From Coffea arabica (taxonomy: Eukaryota > Streptophyta > Magnoliopsida > Gentianales > Rubiaceae), in the NCBI RefSeq assembly GCF_036785885.1, contig NC_092323.1, forward strand, positions 16,314,501-16,378,500: DNA of 64,000 nucleotides, read 5' to 3'. Positions 1 through 12,562 of the stretch are shown in pieces. Within the stretch, counting starts at the first letter, position 1. Each line of letters begins with the position of its first letter. Made by a program: the position numbers and the translations under genes. The notes below the pieces were generated by a model, which worked only from the letters and a program-made list of their open reading frames with translations, did not search any database and was not told where the DNA came from.

Positions 1-490
1 GAATAATTCCTTAACACATTCTTGAACATTTTTTTTAATCTTACATACATTTCATCTAAAAAAAATTTATGCAGCTTTATTTTTCTGAATCACTCCTAAA
101 AAATAAAATGCAATTGAAAGGAAATTTTTTTGTTAAGGGATGGTTATTGTCAATGTCATACGATCAATCCATAATATAGACAGCGGTGATTTAGATTAAA
201 GCATTCTGAAATAAAAAGATAAAAGTTACCTTCTTTTTATAAAAAAAGATGCAGAAATGGAAGTCACTCAAATAAAAGAAAATTGGAGGGTAGATTTTTA
301 AAGTGGTACCTATTCCAACAACTTTTTCCGCCCATTTAAAGCCCGTGATCATCGACATAAATTACTTGTCAATAAAAGTGTCTATGAAGCAGCTTGGGCA
401 AGGATATCTGTTGGGTCTCTTAATAGCCCAAATTTGGCCCATTTAAGATAAGATCGTCCACTTCAAACCAGGGCTGCCAAAGCTCACAAG
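1..490. other. intergenic, no gene seen
   Basis: AT-rich sequence with short homopolymer runs. I see no convincing coding frame, RNA gene or repeat structure before the hAT-like element that begins at 491. Confidence 0.5.
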
Positions 491-1164
491 TAGGGGTGGC
501 AATGGGGCGGGGGTGGGGCGGGGGACACCTCCCCAACCCCCGGCCCGTTGCATTTTAATTCCCCCCGTCCCGTCCCAGTCCCCGCTCCGCTTCCCCCGCG
601 GGGGCACCCGTGGGGTTAAAAAATTTTATTATATAATTTTATTATAATTAAATTTGAACAAATAATCAATTATTAAAATATCAACATATCACTAAATTAT
701 TATTCATTGTAACTTCACAATTGAAACTCATAAAAATAATTAAACAAAGGTTATTTGACTACAATCTAATATGATAAAACAAATATAACTAAAATAATCA
801 AGTTTTCACTTTTGATACAAATACAATCACTAAATTAATATTGTGTTTTTTTAGAAAAATGTGTTATTGTATTAAGTGTAGTTAGGAATTTAACATAAAT
901 GTATTAATAAATTTAGTATAAATAATTAATAATTTTTATTAATAAACATGCATAATTAGTAGTATAATTGATAATATCATTATATATATATATATAATTA
1001 TGTACATATATATATTTTTTCAAACGGGAGGCGGGGCGGGGAAGTATACCCCCGCCCCCCGCCCCATTTCTAAACGGGGGGGAAAAATTTCCCCTGCCCC
1101 CGGCCCCGCCCCATCCCCCGCCCCAATGACCCCCCGCGGGCACTCGCCCCCGTTGCCATCCCTA
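491..1164. mobile_element. hAT-like non-autonomous DNA transposon with GC-rich ends
   Basis: The element starts TAGGGGTGGCAATGGGGC and ends with the imperfect inverse, GTTGCCATCCCTA. It is flanked by a perfect 8-bp direct repeat CTCACAAG at 483-490 and 1165-1172. Eight-bp target duplications and TAGGGGTGGCAA-type ends are typical of the hAT superfamily. Both ends, about 110-150 bp each, are extremely G/C-rich, while the roughly 400-bp centre is very AT-rich. No transposase frame is present, so it would depend on a helper element. Open frames crossing the GC-rich ends are low-complexity artefacts. Confidence 0.75.
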
Positions 1165-2766
1165 CTCACAAGCTTTCTAGTTTAGTATCAGAATTTTTAA
1201 TTTGTATCCGTATTGAGTTCCCAAAAAAAGAAAAAAAAAACGAATTTAAAAACGAAAGCTCACTTTTCATGGGCTCCCACTTTGGGATCTGTGGCAAGTG
1301 GTATATACATATATATAATTTTTAGATAAAGTTCTACTAAGTTTTGGGGATTGATGTTTTAGGTTCAAGAAAAATTCAATGGCACATTTACATCAACATG
1401 CATACAATCTAAAGTATAGCTAGGTGCTTTCTTTCCTTTTTTTTTTTAAAATTTTTTGATAAAAAAGTATAATTCAATTAATTTTCAACTAAATCCACCA
1501 TTAGAAATGGCACAACAAAATTTAGAGAATACCTACACCGATTATTGATCTTGCATTTTTAGCTAAGACAACTTGACAGGCTAGCAGGTATGTGTAGTGT
1601 CCTCCCTTGTAATAGAGTAGGATTTTCCCTGCTTAAAATCCCTGCTTATAATAGAATAGGATTAAAAAAAAAAAAAAGAAGCTTAGACATGCATCACTTT
1701 GGTATTTTATCTACTATTCCATGAGTCGAGTCCCTTATGATATCCAAAACAAGAGGGCCTAAACTAGATAGAAAATCTCCCACCGCACTAATTTTGGATG
1801 GGTCGGGTCTGGAATTTCAGCCCACTTTAATGTTTGGCTCAAATTAAGCTTAACTCAACCTAAACCTTTTTAATGCTAGTCACAACCCTGATTTTAGTGG
1901 ACAAGGGCAATCCTAAGAGGGGCTTTTTTTAAAAAAAATTTTTTTATGAGGGTAAGGGTAAAATTTAAGAGGTAAGGAGAGAACTTGCTGCAATAATTTA
2001 AGAGGGTAAAATTAAGATAGGCAGATATTGAGGATGAATAAAGAAGAGGGCAAATATAGAATAAATAAAAATTACCATTCTTGAACTTGCTGCAATAACC
2101 AAGGCAAATAAGAGCATTAGCAATTCAGTATTTCATGTTAAGAAAAATTCACCGAAACCCACCACATATTTCAGAGATCTTTTTCTTCCATTAAGGGAAC
2201 AAAAGGTGAAAATTTTCTTGTGGTAAAATTGGCTTTGTCCAACGAAGCAAAAAAGAATATATTCAGCACAAAAGGGTACATATATATATATTATAAAGGG
2301 AATAGAGTCAGTGATATTATTTGTTATTGAAGAATAGGAAAAATTCATATTATTTTCTTTCTCAAATTTTTTTCCGTTCGAATAGTTTATAGAAATTAGA
2401 AAAAGAAAATCTTTCTAGGTTTATGAACTTTCGCTAAGTAATTCGTGCGTTTACCATATAAATTCCTTGGTTTCTTCAGGAAATTGCTTAAAAATTTGTG
2501 AATCCGTCCTTTGTAGCTCCATTTTGGATTTTTGCAAATTAATTTTTCATGTATATAATTTTACGAGCTTTTTCTCAAAATAATAATTTCAAACTTCTCA
2601 TGATAAAGGAAAAAAAAAAGTAACAAAAATAATTTGTGAAATTTATTTTAAATTTGCCTTTTACAATTTAGGTCTTTCTTCTTTAATTTAAATGTATACT
2701 TTATAGGACATATGTCTAAAGTGCTTCGCTTCTTCTGTGATGATTCCATGCTATTTGGGTAGTTTC

Positions 2767-2770
<4 letters not shown>

Positions 2771-2818
<48 letters not shown>
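2771..2818. repeat. TA dinucleotide microsatellite
   Basis: A TACA-type lead-in is followed by an uninterrupted TA run of roughly 20 units. It is a simple sequence repeat with no coding meaning. Confidence 0.9.
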
Positions 2819-2820
<2 letters not shown>

Positions 2821-5363
2821 AATTGTGCGAAACGTGTATTCCATTTGCATTAACACGAAGTTCCTGATTCAGTGTTTCTCCTTGGCCTTTTTTGGCTTTT
2901 CTTTGACCAGTTTTAACACAAACAGACGAATTTTTTGTTTTTCTCCCTTCAATTCCACTTTGGGGCTGCACTTTATAAGAGGTATGGCAGGTAACTTGTC
3001 ACCAAAACGACAGTAATCATTATATCACTTGTAGACAAATGCACGGTCTGGTTTTGTTTGCTTTGTTGGAAATATGCAAAGGTTCAAGAAAATTGTTTTT
3101 TTTTTTTTTTTGTCAATTATCATCCCTATTTCTACTTCTACTCTATCGGAAGGCTCAACTGAGCCTATGAAGACCGATGGGGACAGAACCACCACCGGAC
3201 CAGACGGGTGCGTAAATTTGAAGCAGAGCCACAAGAGTGGCATTTTGGTCAAACCTTGCCTCCCACCCCACCAAAGCCTTAAGGGAGGATTACCACATTA
3301 AAACATGTCGTACATTGCACCATTCTTTATTGCAATTTGCTGCATGCTTGCACACCTTTTATGTATTTTATGACTAAAACAGCTTGATTAATGGCATAAC
3401 TCCTTTTTTTTTTTGGTGCTTGATGAGCACTCGAGCAATTTACAAAAGACAACACTAGTCAAGACACTTATAAAAGAATCGAGGTGGACATAAATTTCAC
3501 TGAGGCATCCAATGTACGTGCAACTAATAAAAAGATATTAAAAAGATTAGAATTAGTCTTGTTGGAAAATAATAACTTAAAAGAGTTATGGTGGTTATTG
3601 AGCAATTCGTGGGACAATTCATAAGTTATTCAATGACCAATCAAAATTTGTCCACCGGATAATCAACACCCGCTATCAAAATATATCCTAGAATGAGTTA
3701 GAAAAGAAAAAAGAAAAGAAAAGAAAAATCATTAATTGTGCTCTTATAAAACTTCCATCAGATTTGGAAAATCACCAATAATCATTCGGGCCTGAAGTGT
3801 TAACTCTTCAGAAAAAATATTAACTATCGTAAAAATTTTTCTTTTTATATCCTCTAAACCATCGAAGGGATAAGCATTAGCAGAAATGATATGCTCTATC
3901 GTGCATTTTATCAAACATATACTAATAGACACCAGATTTTTTCACCTTGATTATGTTTTTGTGAACTTATAAAGAAACATCATGGCACAAACTTGTGAAA
4001 CATAAACACTGCAGTTTGTGAAAACATTTGAACACAAACTTATGATACTAGATTCTACCAGAAGAAGCAAATACCCTTTTTTAGGCAAACGATATCTTAT
4101 TTTATGAATTACAATTCCTGAAGCTTTTTAAACTTATAAACATGTTATTGTATTCACCTTCCAACACATATCTTCATCGATTAACTCCTTTGGCTTTCAG
4201 TTTTATGCATGATATAGGAGGAGTTGGTGGGTTCTACTTCTTCTTTGAAATCAGGAGGATGGGAAGAGGAAAAAAATCTTCTTTTTTTTTTTAGCACCTT
4301 GTGAAAGGTGTCTCTAAATCTGAAAATTTCTACGTGCAATGAATGATAAGTTTTGAACTTTTTTGGAAGCCAAGAAGCAAAGACAACAGATAGTACAAAT
4401 ACTAGACAAGGTTTAAGATGTTTTTCGCATTTGCACAAATCACTGATTATGATTTGGCGTAAGCTGTAACAACAATTAGACCCAATAGTTAATTAGTTAC
4501 CAAGTTTTAATTGGTCATTGAGCAACTTATAGATTATAAAACTTGCCGTTAATTCACTGTATTCTCTACTAGTGATAGTATGCTAGGGTTATAACTCACT
4601 TCCATTATTATGGGTGTCACTTTTTGTGTAGGATATTTCTGGATTCAATTGACGGGGGGTTATTTAGGTCACATCCTAATAGGATACTATGATTGGTTGT
4701 TCCTCTTACGATTTTGTTCGGAGCTGATTCCAGAATCGGACTAAGAACATATCAGATTAAGATTTTACTTTGTTCTTGATGTATGAACAACTAGAAAAAG
4801 TTAATTAGCTTCCATACAACAATAATCGAGTCTTTCCCTTGAATATTTTTGAGACTTGTACGTCGCTTAACAACCCTTAATATGATCGAGTTTGAGAATT
4901 CTGCCATTTTGCTGGAGACAAAAAAGGCATCCCAGTACTAGCAACGAAGTGGAATCCCATTCAACACTGAAATATCTACCAAAATCTGCAGTCAACTCAT
5001 TTGATATACTCTAAAAAGTTTATCATCACTTTTTCTTGTTCCAATTTAAGGTTGAACCCTCACTTTTTTATACGTCGTTCGTCTCTCCAAGTCTGAAAAG
5101 AGAAGTCCTCAACCTCCAAGAGGGTTCTCTAATGGCAAGCAAACCATTAGCCTCTGCCACTAAGTTAGTGGCAAGCACAAAATGAGCAAAAGTGTTTGTA
5201 CAGACCATTAATCTGATCGACCATCACCATTTTCTCTTTGACGCATTTTAGAGTAGCAATCATGGTGATGTGGTCAAAGACATGCTGTTACTCATTTACC
5301 ATTTGAAGCAGCCCTTGCCAAAATGTGAGTCGTGAGTTCGTGACACACGTTATCAACTAGTGA

Positions 5364-5385
5364 ATATATATATATATATATATAT
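5364..5385. repeat. short TA microsatellite
   Basis: An AT/TA run of about eleven units lies some 270 bp upstream of the proposed start of gene 1. Confidence 0.85.
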
Positions 5386-5655
5386 TTTTAATGTATATGC
5401 CGAATAGAGTCTATTATATATTGAGAGGTAGAAGATGGATTCCCCAGAAGTAAATCTTGATTGCTCTTTGGTAAATCTCAATCAGATTTCACTAGTCATT
5501 TTACACAATCGAATTGCATTAATAGCTCAAGTTTATGAGATTTTGAAAGTACTACAATTCTAACTTCCTAGCTTCTGTATTACCCCGGGGGACCATATTA
5601 TAGTAGCAGGGAGAAAGAAAGTGCTAATTCATTCTCAGATAGGTCAGTTCTGGTT

Positions 5656-8600
5656 ATGGCAAGCTTGAGGAACAAAGGTAATCCTCAACGTGCCATAGCA
5701 TGCAGTACAATGTCTTTTAAGTTATTTAATATTTGATAATATTTTCTATAGTGACGGTGTATTATTTACATTAGCGGGGTTTGGATACAGTATTCTTATA
5801 TCAAGAAAGAGTATTAAAATTTGAATAAAGGTTATGTGTCATGCATTGAAATCTACTTATACAATGAAATTTTTGTATAACCTTGGTGATTTTAACCTTT
5901 AATATTTGTAGTTTAGTACCTTGACAATGTTCTCTTTGTTCTTGACATTTTGATATTTGGTTGGCCAATAGAAATAAGTAGACCTATAACTTGATTTTTC
6001 AAAGTCAAAAATTTCAATGAAATAGTAAATGCAACATTTCCATTTCTCTAAAACAGGGCATTTTTTGAAGCTAAAATTGGAAAAAATGATTTTCTTTTTG
6101 GATTTTAATGATTCTTCAACTGATGAAAATGAGCGCGAGGCTATCAATATGAAAAGCCAAGATTGTAAAATTACTAATACTGTCCAAGTTAGGAATTCAA
6201 CTTTATTACTATTGAGGTTACATAGTTACCATTCTGAAAAGTTCTTGTAGCAATTTCGGCATTTGCAGTAAAGTAAAGAAACCTTTTGATTCTTTGTGCT
6301 CTTTATAGTCTTCAAAACTGTCGTATGATAATAAATAATGAATAGTTTTATCCTTCTTATGCCTGGAACATTAGCATCTTCTTTTTGATCCATGTATAAG
6401 CAGGAGAAAAAGGTAGCAAGGCTGCAACTGGAATTGTTCCCGAGATGCTGACTGAGGAAAACTACGAGGACTGGAAAGTTTGCTTGAAACATTATTTGGT
6501 TGGGCATGGACTTTGGGGTGTTGTATCTGGAAAAGAGCCTGAACCAAGTAAAGATAAGAAACAAGAACACGAGGAATGGAAGAAGAAGAATGCATTGGCT
6601 TTACATGCCATTCAACTTTCATGTGGACCAGCCACATATGCAAAGTTTAAAGAAGCTCACATTTGTGCACGAGTTGCATGGAATCATTTGGCTGAGAAAA
6701 TCAAGCGCCCATACAAGTTCAAAGAGCATGATCATGAAGAGGAAAACCATGTGGAAGATGAAGGTAATTTACAATTATGAAGCTGATGAAATTTGTTTTG
6801 CTTTTGTAAGTTTAATCATCTGATCAAATTCTCATTCTTGAGACAGATTAGTTCTTAATCAGAGAAAGTTCTTTTGAACAGTTCGTTCAAATAGGCAAGT
6901 CATATATCTATACATTAATTCAATCTTAACATGTCCAGGAGCAAGAGAGTACCTTAATTATGGGTACTTGTACAAAGCAATTGAAGAAGGAAAGTGCCAT
7001 TCTATAAAGAGTTTCCTGGAGCAGGATCCAAATGCTGTTAGGGCAAGAGTTTCTTCACATAGGGACACAGCTCTTCACATTGCCATTCTGGTTGGTCATA
7101 TCAAGATTGCAGAAGAGTTGGTGAAGAAAATGCAGCCACAAGACTTGGAATTGATAAATGAGTATGGTGCCACAGCACTTTCTCTAGCTGCAATAAGTGG
7201 TGCAACAAAGTTGGCAAAGGCAATAGTAGAAAAAAATCCTAAGCTAGTTAGCATGGAAAATGACCATGATGATGGACAGCTCCCTGTCATTGTCGCTGCT
7301 TTGTATGGTCAAAAGCGTATGGTTCGATACCTATACAAGGTGACCTCAAAGGACGAACTTCAGGGTGAGAGGGGTGCTACATTGCTCAATTGTTTGATTA
7401 CAGCTGAAATTTTTGGTAAGACTGTATGCGAAGAGACCTATAATATTATGTAATATTCGGATGCCAGCCTCATGTTGCAGGAAGTTCAGAGTTTGACACG
7501 TCACAGCCCCCTGTCCAATACCTAAACATTTTAATTTTCGTTATTCCTGATTCTACTCTAGCCATGGTTTTGACCATTTTCCTCCTTCAATATGCTTTTA
7601 AGAGAAAGGATAGACTTTACACCACAAATTTTCATATTCTGTGATGCATTTCTAATCTTGTTTTTGGATTGCTGCAGATGTTGCCTCAATGTTGCTGAAA
7701 CGATATCCGCATCTTGGTGTCACCCCAGATCATAATGGCGACTACACCCTCAGAATATTGGCTCACAAGCCTTCTGCATTTCCTAGTGGAACAAAACTTG
7801 TCCTCTGGAAAAAGTGGATCTACTCCTGTGAGTATATACTTCTACTAATTGCAAATTTATATACCAATCATCCTTAAACTCACATGTAGTGCTGCAATAT
7901 TCTGTATCAATCATCTATGGCATTCAAGAGCTACTCATAAGAGGGTGTATAATATTGTGGTAGGTGTAATGGTGCATTCTCCTTGGGAGAGTCCAAGAGG
8001 TTCCCAAACTTCTCATGAAGATGACAGCATTGGAAGTCACAGGTCAAGTGTGATGGATTTCCACAACATTGACATTCCAGATTCGAGTGATGGGGATCTG
8101 AGATTGCATGAAGGCCATTCCATTCGTCACTGTGGTATATACCCGAAATCTGCCCGCCTCTCTTTCCAGCTGCTAAAATGTATTTGCACTGGAATAGGAA
8201 ATCTTTTTGATAGCAATGTCAAATGGCAAACTTGTTTACACCCTATAAATTCAACTTTACAATGATGCTATATAAAATAGAAATGAATTTTTCTGCAATG
8301 AAATTAAGATATTCTTGCTGTTTGTTCAATGTTGAACAGATTAATGCAGGCAAACATGCATTTCTAGTACGAAAATATTGTAGGTAGTACTTTCTTGATT
8401 ATAGCCCATGGTAGGAAAAAGACAATTACATTAGGAAGTTTGGTTGGAATGCAAAAAAAAAAAAAATCCCAGATACTGCATTCCAAACGAATAAAATTAC
8501 AGAAAATTTGTGTTAAATACTCTATGTTGTACTTACCTGATTTCTTGAAACCTTTTTTGTCTGAAGCATCTTCATGAATTTTGAGTTTTCATCTTGTGTT

Positions 8601-9933
8601 CTGTATGATCTAATGATAATCTTTGCAGTAATCAGTCTCTTGCATAGGATGGTGTGGAGCCTCTTAAGATGCCTTGGTTGGTCTCATCTACTGGTGCTGT
8701 ACTTTCAATAAAACTTCTGATAATTTTTTTACTGATCTGTTGTTGATTTTCCAGTCCCAGATATTAAGCATATACATGACAGGAAATTGGTTCATGATGA
8801 AGCAGTTAAACTCCTGAGCTGTATATTTAAGGAAATCAGACACATGAGCAATTCACAACTTGAAAAGATGGAGATAGACAAAGTTCTATATGAAGCTATC
8901 AAGCATGGAATTGTTGAGTTTGTCGTAGAAATTCTCAAATTTACCCCAGAAATTATATGGAGAAAAGACAAAAAGGGAAGAACAATTTTTGCACATGCAA
9001 TTGTGCTTCGCCAAGAGAAAATTTTCAGTCTCATATATGGTTTGGAAACACAAAGATGTATAATGGCACGTCGACATGATGTATTTGGGAACAATTATTT
9101 GCACTTAGCAGCAAAATTGTCCCCTCAATCCCAACTCGACCGGGTCTCGGGAGCAGCTCTACAAATGCAGAGGGAACTACAATGGTTTAAGGTTGTATCA
9201 ATTTTCTTATTAGTCATCTCATATTGTTTTTTACCCTCAAAACAACTTTGAGACCTGCATAGCAAATAGTAGGAATTTGTCTGGTAACCTCATGATTACA
9301 TTGTAGGAAGTTGAAAGTATTGTCCAACCAAAGCTGAAGGAAGACATGAATGATAACAAGAAAACCCCATCCGCATTATTCACTGACGAGCATAAGGTGC
9401 TGGCCAGGGAGGGGGAGAGATGGATGAAAAATACTGCAGGATCAAGTATGATTGTGGGCACTCTAATCTCTGCAGTCATGTTTACTACAGCATTCACTAT
9501 TCCAGGCGGTAATAGCCAATCAGGCCTCCCAATCTTGCTGGAAACTCAAACAAAGGCTTTCTTGATATTCATGATTTCAAATGCACTATCCATGTTCACA
9601 TCTTCCACTTCAATACTGATGTTCTTAGGCATTCTTACAGCAAGATATGCAGAAGAAGACTTTCTCAAGTCCTTACCTACAAAACTAGTAATCGGGCTCG
9701 CATGCCTATTCTTTTCCATAGTCACCATGATGGTATCTTTTGGTGCTGCTATATATCTGATGTTGAACAAACAGCTAACTTGGGTTTTCTATCCCATTGT
9801 TGCTCTCTCCACTGTTCCAGTTGCTTTTTTCTCATTGTTGCAATTCCCTCTCCTTGTTGAGATGATTAATCGAACATATGGATCGGGCATCTTTGGCAAT
9901 TCCAATGGAAAACTCTCATGGTGTGGTTTATGA
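5656..9933 (+). CDS. gene 1: gag-like/ankyrin-repeat/PGG-domain membrane protein
   Basis: Proposed exons: 5656-5677, 6404-6763, 6939-7415, 7678-7827, 7964-8134, 8636-8677, 8755-9191, 9307-9933. They join in frame to 761 codons plus stop. Exon 1 reads MASLRNK and ends in phase 1 like the first exons of genes 2, 3 and 5. Residues about 20-120 (LTEENYEDW, LWGVVSG, NALALHAIQLSCGP) resemble the copia-gag DUF4219/UBN2 fold. Residues about 130-250 hold four ankyrin-like repeats and about 430-540 hold more. The last exon is a PGG domain (PGG at about 619-621) with about four hydrophobic spans. The family (ACD6/ITN1 type) consists of membrane signalling proteins in defence or stress; any role here is inferred. 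This is the most diverged copy: its intron 3 is 262 nt with stops, and it keeps an intron inside exon 6. Exon 6 part a needs the acceptor at 8634-8635, because the acceptor used by the other copies would hit a stop. Exons 1 and 6a are the least certain. Confidence 0.8.
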
Positions 9934-11737
9934 GTTTTAAAGCCGGTGTTTGGACTCCGGACATCCTCTATCTCACTTTCTGTGTCAATTTCTATCAGAC
10001 TTTATCACTTCTTGTTAAATAGAAGATCCCGAGTTGAGCTCATGTTTTAGGTGGCCATCAAGCTTAAAAGCTTATATTCAATTGATCTCTATATTGTATT
10101 TAATAGTGATCATATGATGTGATCTTCTAAATAAATCATTTTTTTTTTTTTGCAAGGGAATTCAAATCGCTCACATTAATTGGTCTTAGTCTTATCAGTA
10201 CCGAAAAGGTATGATCGGCTGATGCCAGCCTCCATCTTGTAACATCTAAATAATTGCCAACCTTTTCACACTTTGTGGTTTTGCCCCATCATTTCTCCAT
10301 CTCGATCCACTTGCCCATCTCCAATACTTCTCTATCTCGATCACCAGCAGCAGCTGTTGCACGTAAACAACTTATGATTTTGGAGATATGTTTTGATTCA
10401 TGGTCGTGATCGGATTTGAACTCACTCGAACTGTTTTTCAAGGAAAAAAAATTCGCTGGTCATATATTCAAGTTTACATTCTGATTAGGTTTTATATAAG
10501 TTTTTTCCAACCATTTTACCAAAACAACCTCAGGCCTTGTGGGGCTTTGGAATTGTATAAGCCAAATGGCACCATTTAGCCCTAAGGACTACAATTCTAT
10601 TTCCGATTTTAAGGTCCATCCAGAGTATTTTCTTTGGAGAAAAGCTGAAAAAGCTAAATCCAAAAGTCTGCAAAAGCTTTCAGCTTGTGAAGGAGTGCTG
10701 GAAAAAGTGAATCGTCGGTGATATCTGAGCTCCATTTCTAAGCTATAGACGTTATGGGAGCTTTTTTAAACCTTTAAAATGTTAAACAGTTTCTTTTGGG
10801 GCCTATAAGGTAAGGCTGGAGGAAAAATCTGCTACAAGCGTGGATGTCAACTTATCAGCTCACATTATCTAACAGGGTTGATTTTATTATCGAACTTATC
10901 AATCAAAACGAGGTCAGTATAATTTTTCAAATTAGAGGGAGTCTAAGTGAAGTAGTTAAAAACCTCAATTGAAGCGTTTAGTTCGTTATAAATAATCATG
11001 ATGCACTGCAAAGCCTGCCTTCTATTTTCAAATGATTCTTTTTTGGGATAATGTTATTTTCAAAGAATTCTGAACCTGAAAAGCAAGCTTGCTTTATTAT
11101 ATATTTTCTAGGATGAAAAAGGAAAGGTAAAACTCCAATGTCCAATTCCATCAGAGTACCACCGCTATGGCTCCATTTTTGTCCATTTTCTTCAATTGTG
11201 CCCTGGGTCAAATCAAAATATCATGTCTGCTCTTATTAAGAATAATTATCCTCACAAGTTGCACTCAAATATCTCATTCGTCATATACGCCCTTTATATT
11301 TTTTTTTCAACCCTACCATTCTTGTGGCCATTTCACCCCCAATGCCACAAAAGAAAGCATAATTGGCTCAAATAGAAGCACACAGGGACAAGACATGAAG
11401 CCTAAAACAATTGATTTGTAAACGAGGTTAGAAAGATGGGCTTGAATTTAGGCAAGTTATTAAGTGTGGAAAAAAAATCAATTTTATATAGTGTTAAAAG
11501 CCAATGAAATGTGAGAAACAAGTGTCCAAAAAGGTAGTATCATATTCTTTAATAGTGAAATGTGAATGTGGTGAGTGAGGATTGATTGGTATTCAACATT
11601 CGGCAATGCCGATTTCAGCACTACAGTGAGGGTTCAAATTCTCGTGCGAACGTTTTTGGTTCCAATTCGATCTCTCAATTGAAATATTGTCACGTAGATT
11701 TCACTAACTGTAATTCACATGTAAAATAGTCCCTCCA
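9934..11737. other. intergenic between genes 1 and 2, no gene seen
   Basis: This stretch holds the 3' UTR of gene 1 and AT-rich spacer. The part from about 10996 to 11440 is clearly similar to 61700-62710 downstream of gene 5, so it belongs to a duplicated flanking block. Open frames (for example 10539-10721 and 11167-11421) are short and unrecognisable. Confidence 0.5.
10130..10135 (+). terminator. probable poly(A) signal of gene 1
   Basis: AATAAA lies about 200 bp after the stop codon of gene 1. Position and sequence fit a plant polyadenylation signal, though plant signals are loose. Confidence 0.4.
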
Positions 11738-11900
11738 AAATAGCTGATCTGGTGGTGTAGTCCCTAGTTAGGGCATTCACCAGAGTTCGACCCTTGTAAT
11801 AAAAATGGGGAATAATCCAACAACCCAAATAAGAGTTGGGACCTGAAGTGGGATCAGGTCCTTTTACGTCTGCGATCTCTATTTACAGTGAAAAATAAAT
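11738..11900 (+). mobile_element. possible tRNA-derived SINE fragment
   Basis: The stretch contains a tRNA-like head, GGTGTAGTCCCTAGTTAGGG, followed by AGTTCGACCC, which resembles a pol III B box. About 100 bp of non-tRNA body follow. I see no clean poly-A tail or target duplication, so this is tentative. Confidence 0.3.
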
Positions 11901-11979
11901 TTTTAAGCAAAAGAGGTTCGGAATATTCTAACATGGATTCCGGGTCTCTATTATTGCAAGACCAATCGACCAATATTGT

Positions 11980-12070
11980 AGATCGGGCCAACAAAGTCCA
12001 ACTCGATCTAAGCCACGCATTTCAATGAAATGCGTGGCTTAGATCGAGTTGGACTTTGTTGGCCCGATCT
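11980..12070. repeat. perfect 45-bp inverted repeat (91-bp palindrome)
   Basis: The arm at 11980-12024 is exactly the reverse complement of 12026-12070, separated by a single A at 12025. I checked the arms base by base and found no mismatch. The sequence is not low complexity (AGATCGGGCC at the outer edge, GCATTTCA at the centre). It lies about 490 bp upstream of the TATA box of gene 2. Confidence 0.95.
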
Positions 12071-12555
12071 TTGCCATTAGCAGTCATTTGGTCTGATAAC
12101 CAAACCATTCTCTTTCCTTCTAACGTAGAGCAAAAATGATTGCAAATGTGGGCCAAAATGATATATTATAAACGGATGTGGCGTCAAATCGAGGTTAACT
12201 GAGGACAAAAGAAAGTTAGTGGAGGTGCACTGATGCAACTGAAAGTTGAAACATGAGGGGCACACTGATTTGATAGCCCAATAAAAGAGGGTTTTCAAGA
12301 TCGAATCAAAAAATTGAAGCAAATTAGAAAATTGTATCATGTTCCACCACCAAAATTGTGATTAGCTAAATCATCAATTTACGCAAGGAATCCCTCATGT
12401 CTCAGATACATGGGAATAGTAGCAGCGTATTTACAGTTGTGTCGCATGACTACTTTAATTTATGTTACAGTACATCATATCATTGATCAGAAAGAGCACA
12501 GATAAAAAGAAATAAAAAGTGCAAAAGTGTATAAGAATGAGAATCATTCTCTCTA
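12071..12555. other. 5' flanking region of gene 2
   Basis: Non-coding. From about 12400 it is similar to the regions just upstream of genes 3 (about 26470 on) and 5 (about 51030 on), sharing blocks such as CATGGGAATAG and TTTAATTTATGTTACA. This marks a conserved promoter region. Confidence 0.55.
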
Positions 12556-12562
12556 TAAATGC
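12556..12562 (+). promoter_or_regulatory. TATA box of gene 2
   Basis: TATAAAT lies 75 bp upstream of the proposed ATG at 12631. The same box occurs at nearly the same distance before genes 3 and 5, within a conserved upstream block. Confidence 0.7.

Larger units (their letters stand above)
1173..5655. other. intergenic, no gene seen
   Basis: About 4.5 kb of AT-rich sequence with poly-A/T runs and two TA microsatellites (2771-2818 and 5364-5385). Open frames here are short (under 90 codons) and resemble nothing I recognise. The last few hundred bases should contain the promoter of gene 1. A weak TATA-like ATATTATA lies near 5595, but it is not as clear as the TATA boxes of genes 2, 3 and 5. 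Confidence 0.45.

Noticed and set aside
913-1185. Overlapping open frames on both strands rich in Gly/Pro
   Set aside because: They are produced by the G/C-run end of the hAT-like element and are low complexity.
11980-12070. Palindrome as a microRNA precursor
   Set aside because: A one-base loop and perfect pairing over 45 bp do not fit a plant miRNA hairpin; siRNA source or artefact is more likely.
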